In this document: positions 6,883 through 10,480 of the stretch, piece after piece | Numbering within the stretch: position 1 is the stretch's first letter | Layout of the letters: each line of letters opens with the position of its first letter | Assembly (NCBI GenBank): GCA_026418955.1 | Contig: JAOAAI010000105.1 | Coordinates: 1 to 10,480, forward strand | Origin: Candidatus Goldiibacteriota bacterium | GTDB lineage: Bacteria > Oederibacteriota > PGYV01 > DSYL01 | Direction: 5' to 3' | DNA length: 10,480 nt | Program-made: the position numbers and the translations under genes | The notes under the pieces: generated by a model | Database searches by the model: none | What the model saw: only the letters and a program-made list of their open reading frames with translations | What the model was told of the DNA's origin: nothing

Positions 6883-7359
6883 ATGAAAAAAATATCAATT
6901 ATTTTTTTTATTTCATTTATTTTTCTATCTTTTAGTTTTGCACAAACATCCACTGAAACACCAACTATTACAAAAACAAAAACAGAAACTATAACACCGA
7001 CTTTAACAGAAACTCCTACAATAACATCAACCCCTACCATCACTCCTACTTTTACTAACTCTCCGACTCCGCAGGCTAGTGTATTTGCATATCCAAATCC
7101 AGCTGCGTTTCGGGATAATATCTTTATTGCATATCCAAGTAAAACAGGTAAGGCAGAGGATATTAAACGGGTTGTAATTACAGTATATTCTATAAATGGT
7201 GATTATGTTGCCCAAATAGTTGATGATGCACCTAACGGATATACTGAATTTAAAATTGATAAACTAGCCCGTGGAACATATTTATATAAAGTTCTTGTAA
7301 GATATAATGATGGCACAGAAGAAATTCATAAATATAAGAAATTTGCGATTATAAAATAA
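6883..7359 (+). CDS. Small secreted protein: signal peptide, Thr/Pro linker, T9SS-type C-terminal sorting-like domain
   Basis: A 158-residue protein in three parts. Residues 1-20 are a signal peptide with likely cleavage after 'SFA'. Residues 21-64 are a low-complexity linker of Thr-x-Thr-Pro type units. Residues 67-158 form a small beta-sandwich domain starting 'VFAYPNPAAF', with 'ITVYSINGDYV' (99-109), 'KLARGTYLYKVLV' (127-139) and a terminal 'KKFAIIK'. This pattern matches type IX secretion sorting (CTD, type A) or FlgD-like Ig domains, which end exported proteins in Bacteroidetes and some candidate phyla. Here nothing lies between signal peptide and linker, so the protein has no cargo domain. 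It could be a small surface protein or a partner of the next gene's product. The start has AGGAGGT nine bases upstream and a good promoter. The PorV-like gene begins 13 bp after its stop. Confidence 0.8.
   Translation: MKKISIIFFISFIFLSFSFAQTSTETPTITKTKTETITPTLTETPTITSTPTITPTFTNSPTPQASVFAYPNPAAFRDNIFIAYPSKTGKAEDIKRVVITVYSINGDYVAQIVDDAPNGYTEFKIDKLARGTYLYKVLVRYNDGTEEIHKYKKFAIIK
6943..7074 (+). repeat. Low-complexity Thr/Pro-coding tract
   Basis: In-frame degenerate repeats of short Thr-rich units (for example TETPTIT, TSTPTITPT) encode the linker between signal peptide and sorting-like domain. Units differ in codons and length, so this is protein-level low complexity rather than a recent DNA tandem repeat. 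The antisense reading gives a Val-rich open frame that is an artefact of it. Confidence 0.75.
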
Positions 7360-7372
7360 AGGAGGAATATAA

Positions 7373-8326
7373 ATGAAAAAATTTGTTGTTTTTTTATTTT
7401 TTATATCTTTTTCAGTTAATTTTCTATATGCTGATGCAGAATATCAGATGTTTGATAATTCATCAATTGTTGCGGCAAAATATCTAGACTTTGGTTCTAG
7501 TGCTGCCGCAGCTGGTATGGGAAATGCCTATATAGGTGTTGTAAACGATGCTGCTTCAATATACTGGAATCCTGCTGGATTATGTGAAATGCAAAAACAA
7601 GATAAAGACTGGCATATTTATTTTGCCCATAACATATGGTTTCAAGATATAATGGCCAGTGATATAGCACTGGCTAAAAATTTTAAAAAAATTGGTGTTT
7701 TTGCACTTGGCATATCATATTTGAATTTCGGCAGTATTCAAAGAACAGATATTGATTCCCTTGGGAATCCAATATTCAGAAAAGATGAAAAATATTCACC
7801 TTATTCAATAATTATCCATACTGCATATGCTGGAAAACTTGAAGATGATCTTGATGCAGGTATAAATTTAAAATATATACTAGATAATATTGATGGAAAT
7901 GTATCTCAAACACTTGCTTTTGATCTTGGATTACGTTATGCATTTCCATATCTTAAAGGTTTATCTTTTAACCTGGTATCAAAAAATTTTGGTGGACGTT
8001 TGAATGAATTTATACTTTCAAAAGAAATTTCATTTGCTGTTTCTTATATCTTTTCTATATCTAATTTTTCTATAACTTTAGATTATGACATAATAGGAAA
8101 AGTGGCAAATAATCCTTTACACAGATTTGGCATTGAAATTGAAACTCCTTATATTTTTGTTTTCAGAACAGGATATCATACAGATAATACCACAATTAAA
8201 GAAGGATTTAAAAATTTTACATTTGGTATAGGTATTAAATTATCAGATAAATATGCTGATTTTGCATATGAACCATATGGTGATATTGGAAATGTATATA
8301 AAATTTCATTCGGCGGCAACTTTTAA
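7373..8326 (+). CDS. PorV/PorQ-family outer-membrane beta-barrel protein
   Basis: A 317-residue protein with a signal peptide (1-20, cleavage after 'LYA'). The hallmark N-terminal block of the PorV/PorQ (UPF0164-like) family is present: 'KYLDFGSSAAAAGMGNAY' (36-53), then 'NDAASIYWNPAGL' (58-70). The rest alternates polar and hydrophobic residues as in a beta-barrel, and the end 'YKISFGGNF' finishes on Phe, as outer-membrane proteins often do. In Bacteroidetes PorV is a shuttle protein that binds sorting domains of T9SS cargo, but the wider family occurs in many phyla without a proven T9SS, so transport is inference. AGGAGGA (7360-7366) lies six bases before the ATG, and the gene is clearly cotranscribed with the preceding sorting-domain gene. 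It converges on the sigma54 activator gene, 30 bp away. Confidence 0.87.
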   Translation: MKKFVVFLFFISFSVNFLYADAEYQMFDNSSIVAAKYLDFGSSAAAAGMGNAYIGVVNDAASIYWNPAGLCEMQKQDKDWHIYFAHNIWFQDIMASDIALAKNFKKIGVFALGISYLNFGSIQRTDIDSLGNPIFRKDEKYSPYSIIIHTAYAGKLEDDLDAGINLKYILDNIDGNVSQTLAFDLGLRYAFPYLKGLSFNLVSKNFGGRLNEFILSKEISFAVSYIFSISNFSITLDYDIIGKVANNPLHRFGIEIETPYIFVFRTGYHTDNTTIKEGFKNFTFGIGIKLSDKYADFAYEPYGDIGNVYKISFGGNF

Positions 8327-8335
8327 AAAATTAAT

Positions 8336-8356
8336 AAATTATATTAAATATAATTT
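8336..8356. terminator. AT-only inverted repeat between convergent genes, possible weak bidirectional terminator
   Basis: AAATTATATT (8336-8345) and AATATAATTT (8347-8356) are exact reverse complements around one A. It fills the 30-bp gap between the PorV-like stop and the activator stop, with A-runs and T-runs flanking it. Without GC pairs the stem would be weak, so a terminator role is suggested mainly by position. Confidence 0.4.
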
Positions 8357-9706
8357 TCAAATTTTTATATCATATTCTTTCATTTTTCTCCATAGTGTAG
8401 AACGAGAAATACCCAACGCTTTTGCAACTTTAGTATGATTTGAACCAAATCTTTCAAACGCTTTTATAATTGTCTGTTTTTCAAGATCTGATAATAAAAA
8501 TTCCCTTTCTAATTGATTATTATCTTGAATTTGTTCGTGTTGAGTAAGACGACGAAATGGAGAAATATTCTGTAAGTAAATAGGTAAATCTTCAAATCTA
8601 ATTATATCTGTCTCAGCCATTATGAAAGCATGCTGAATTATATTATCTAGTTCTCTTACATTTCCAGGATAGTCATAATTCATTAATATTCCCTTTGCTC
8701 GTGTATCAATTCCAATTATATTTCTCTCATATTCTTTATTATATTTCTCCATAAAAAATCTAATTAATAAAGGTATATCCTCTCTTCTTTCACGTAGTGG
8801 TGGTATATGAATATGTATAACATTTAATCTAAAAAATAAATCTTCACGAAATTTCTTTTCCTTTATCAATTTAAATAAATCCTGATTTGTTGCCGCTATA
8901 ACTCTTATACTTACTTTTCTTAAAACTTCATCTCCTAACCGTCTTAATTCACCATATTCAATAACTCTTAAAAGTTTTGATTGAAGATTTAAACTCAAAT
9001 CACCAATTTCATCCAAAAATAATGTTCCGTTATCAGCAAGTTCTATTAGACCCTTTTTATCTGTATTAGCTCCTGTAAATGCACCTTTTTTATATCCAAA
9101 CAATTCTGATTCAAGTAGATTTTCAGGTATTGCAGCACTATTCACAGCAACAAATGCATTATTTGCCCTTGAACTCGTCTCATAAATAATTCTAGCTATT
9201 AATTCTTTCCCTGTGCCTGTCTCACCCGTTATTAAAACATTTGAATCACTTTTTGAAATTTTTTGAATTGTATTTAAAATTTTTTTTATTTTCTCACTTT
9301 TACCAATAAATTTTTCTTTAAAAAATTCATCTGGCGGTGGTTTCCTAGATATTTCTTCAGTTGAATCAATTAAAAATTTTATTTCATTCAAATTTATTGG
9401 ATATGTTACATAATTAAAATTAGTTTCTCTTGTTAAGTTTATTATTTTATCAACTGCTTCTTTTGTAGTAACTATAATAACATTTATATTTTTATATCTT
9501 TCATTTAAAAATTTTATTAAATTTAATTCTAACATTTCAATAAATTGAAAATCTAAAATTATAATATTATATTCTTTTGTAGAAATAATATTCATAAGCA
9601 TAGATGGATCATTAATAATATTCACTGAATAATGATTATCTTCTAAAAAATTATTAATTTTAATAGATTCATCTTTATCTTTTAATGCTATTAATATCTT
9701 TTTCAT
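8357..9706 (-). CDS. NtrC-family sigma54-dependent transcriptional activator with degenerate receiver domain
   Basis: Three domains make up 449 residues: a receiver-like domain (1-118), an AAA+ sigma54-interaction ATPase (about 133-360) and a Fis-type HTH (about 405-446). The ATPase is complete: Walker A 'GETGTGKE' (161-168), the sigma54-contacting 'GAFTGA' (208-213), Walker B 'LFLDEIGD' (229-236), 'FREDLFFRLNV' (286-296) with arginine fingers, and sensor II 'YPGNVREL' (346-353). The HTH reads 'TKVAKALGISRSTLWRKM'. It should activate RNA polymerase holding sigma54 from enhancer-like sites. The receiver keeps D52, but the usual acidic pair is L8-K9 and the conserved Lys is Y102, so phosphorylation is doubtful. 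The ATG at 9706 lies inside the end of the TPR gene; GGAG at 9720-9723 is 13 bases upstream and a stop precedes the ATG in frame. No sensor kinase is in the window. Confidence 0.95.
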   Translation of the reverse strand: MKKILIALKDKDESIKINNFLEDNHYSVNIINDPSMLMNIISTKEYNIIILDFQFIEMLELNLIKFLNERYKNINVIIVTTKEAVDKIINLTRETNFNYVTYPINLNEIKFLIDSTEEISRKPPPDEFFKEKFIGKSEKIKKILNTIQKISKSDSNVLITGETGTGKELIARIIYETSSRANNAFVAVNSAAIPENLLESELFGYKKGAFTGANTDKKGLIELADNGTLFLDEIGDLSLNLQSKLLRVIEYGELRRLGDEVLRKVSIRVIAATNQDLFKLIKEKKFREDLFFRLNVIHIHIPPLRERREDIPLLIRFFMEKYNKEYERNIIGIDTRAKGILMNYDYPGNVRELDNIIQHAFIMAETDIIRFEDLPIYLQNISPFRRLTQHEQIQDNNQLEREFLLSDLEKQTIIKAFERFGSNHTKVAKALGISRSTLWRKMKEYDIKI

Positions 9707-10480
9707 TTTTTAATTTAAACTCCTTTATTTCATTAAATAATTTTTTAAGCTCAATATTATCTTTGAATTTTAAAATACCCTCTTGCAATTCATTTAATGC
9801 TAGTTCATATTTTTGCATTTTAAAATATGTATATGCAATATAAAATGAAATTTCAGAATTGTATGTTTCATTTTTAGACATTAAAAAATTTTTAATGGCT
9901 TCATCATACTTTCCTGTTTTAAAATAATACACTCCTATATTTCTATATATTATAGCAGTTTTATAATTTTTTTCAAGTAAAAAATTATACAATTTTTGTG
10001 CAGATTTAATGTTATTTCTTGAAATAAAATCATTAGCTTTTATAAAAGCAAGTTCAAGCATATCATTATAAGACATTTTATTTATTATTTCCATACCTTT
10101 TAAAACATATTCATTTTTACTTCCCATTTTTATTGCTTTATCAAACATCTCTTTGGCTTTAGGTAAAATAAATGCATTATAATATAAAATTCCTAATTTT
10201 TCATATGCAAAAAGAAGTGGATATCTATTAATAACATTTTCAAGTGCTATAATTTCATTATCAATATCATTAACTTTTGAATATGCTAGTGCTAAATTAT
10301 AATATATTCTTGCTTCTGGTTTATTAACAGGAAAATTCAATGCCATCTTATATAATTCAATTGCATCATTAATAAATCCATTATCCATTAAAACATTGGC
10401 TTGATTGACCATTGAAACAGGATACCATGTTATAAGATTAATATTAGCTTTGCTGTTAATACATGCATTATCAAAAATAT
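9675..10480 (-). CDS. TPR-repeat protein, 5' end beyond window edge
   Basis: A tetratricopeptide-repeat protein with about six repeats after the ATG at 10412. Examples are 'FINDAIELYKMAL', 'ARIYYNLALAYSK', 'YEKLGILYYNA', 'YRNIGVYYFKTGKYDEAI' and 'FYIAYTYFKMQKYELAL'. Such repeats form helical scaffolds for protein-protein contacts; the partner is unknown. The first ATG in the visible part is at 10412, but no ribosome binding site precedes it and the frame stays open for 22 more codons to the right edge (reading INLITWYPVSM just before it). The gene is therefore taken as 5'-truncated, and an N-terminal domain, possibly membrane-bound, may lie outside. Its 3' end overlaps the sigma54 activator gene by 32 bp in another frame, so the two are likely cotranscribed and perhaps functionally linked. 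If 10412 is the real start, the protein has 245 residues. Confidence 0.8.
   Translation of the reverse strand, partial: IFDNACINSKANINLITWYPVSMVNQANVLMDNGFINDAIELYKMALNFPVNKPEARIYYNLALAYSKVNDIDNEIIALENVINRYPLLFAYEKLGILYYNAFILPKAKEMFDKAIKMGSKNEYVLKGMEIINKMSYNDMLELAFIKANDFISRNNIKSAQKLYNFLLEKNYKTAIIYRNIGVYYFKTGKYDEAIKNFLMSKNETYNSEISFYIAYTYFKMQKYELALNELQEGILKFKDNIELKKLFNEIKEFKLKNEKDINSIKR

Noticed and set aside
6858..7043. A Val-rich 61-codon open frame on the minus strand resembling a repeat protein
   Set aside because: It is the antisense of the Thr/Pro linker; the Val repeats mirror Thr codons. The plus-strand gene has promoter, ribosome binding site and signal peptide.

Overview
The window is very AT-rich bacterial DNA with densely packed genes. 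All but two lie on the minus strand. A PorV-like outer-membrane protein, a short protein with a Thr/Pro linker and a C-terminal domain like a type IX secretion (T9SS) sorting signal, and several signal peptides point to a double-membraned bacterium. Thr-Pro linkers before a 'YPNP' C-terminal domain are common in Bacteroidetes-like and uncultured candidate-phylum genomes. That placement is inference; the sequence alone does not name the taxon.

Left part (1-3878, minus strand). Reading leftward, a likely promoter is followed by a ctpA-like S41 peptidase, a divergent polysaccharide deacetylase whose start overlaps the peptidase stop by 4 bp, tsaD (tRNA t6A synthesis), and the first 93 codons of an MgtC/SapB membrane protein cut by the window edge. 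The S41 peptidase and deacetylase form a recognisable cell-envelope pair.

Middle (3966-6591, minus strand). There is a secreted 485-residue protein with the catalytic landmarks of the guanidino-group-modifying (agmatine deiminase-like, pentein) fold, and a divergent N-acetylglucosamine-6-phosphate deacetylase (NagA family). Between them is a GC-rich hairpin with a T-run that reads as a terminator on the plus strand, opposite to both genes.

Divergent region and plus-strand pair (6592-8326). A 290-bp intergenic stretch carries a good sigma70-type promoter and an inverted repeat. It drives a two-gene operon: a 158-residue protein made only of signal peptide, Thr/Pro linker and sorting-type domain, then a PorV/PorQ-family beta-barrel protein 13 bp downstream.

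Right part (8357-10480, minus strand). An NtrC-type sigma54 activator has an intact ATPase and Fis-type HTH but a degenerate receiver domain. It is preceded by a TPR-repeat protein that overlaps it by 32 bp and whose reading frame stays open to the window edge, so it is probably 5'-truncated here.

No tRNA, rRNA, CRISPR array, insertion sequence or integrase was seen. The main points of interest are the cargo-less sorting-domain protein paired with a PorV-like protein, the pseudo-receiver sigma54 activator, the secreted pentein enzyme, and the oddly oriented hairpin.
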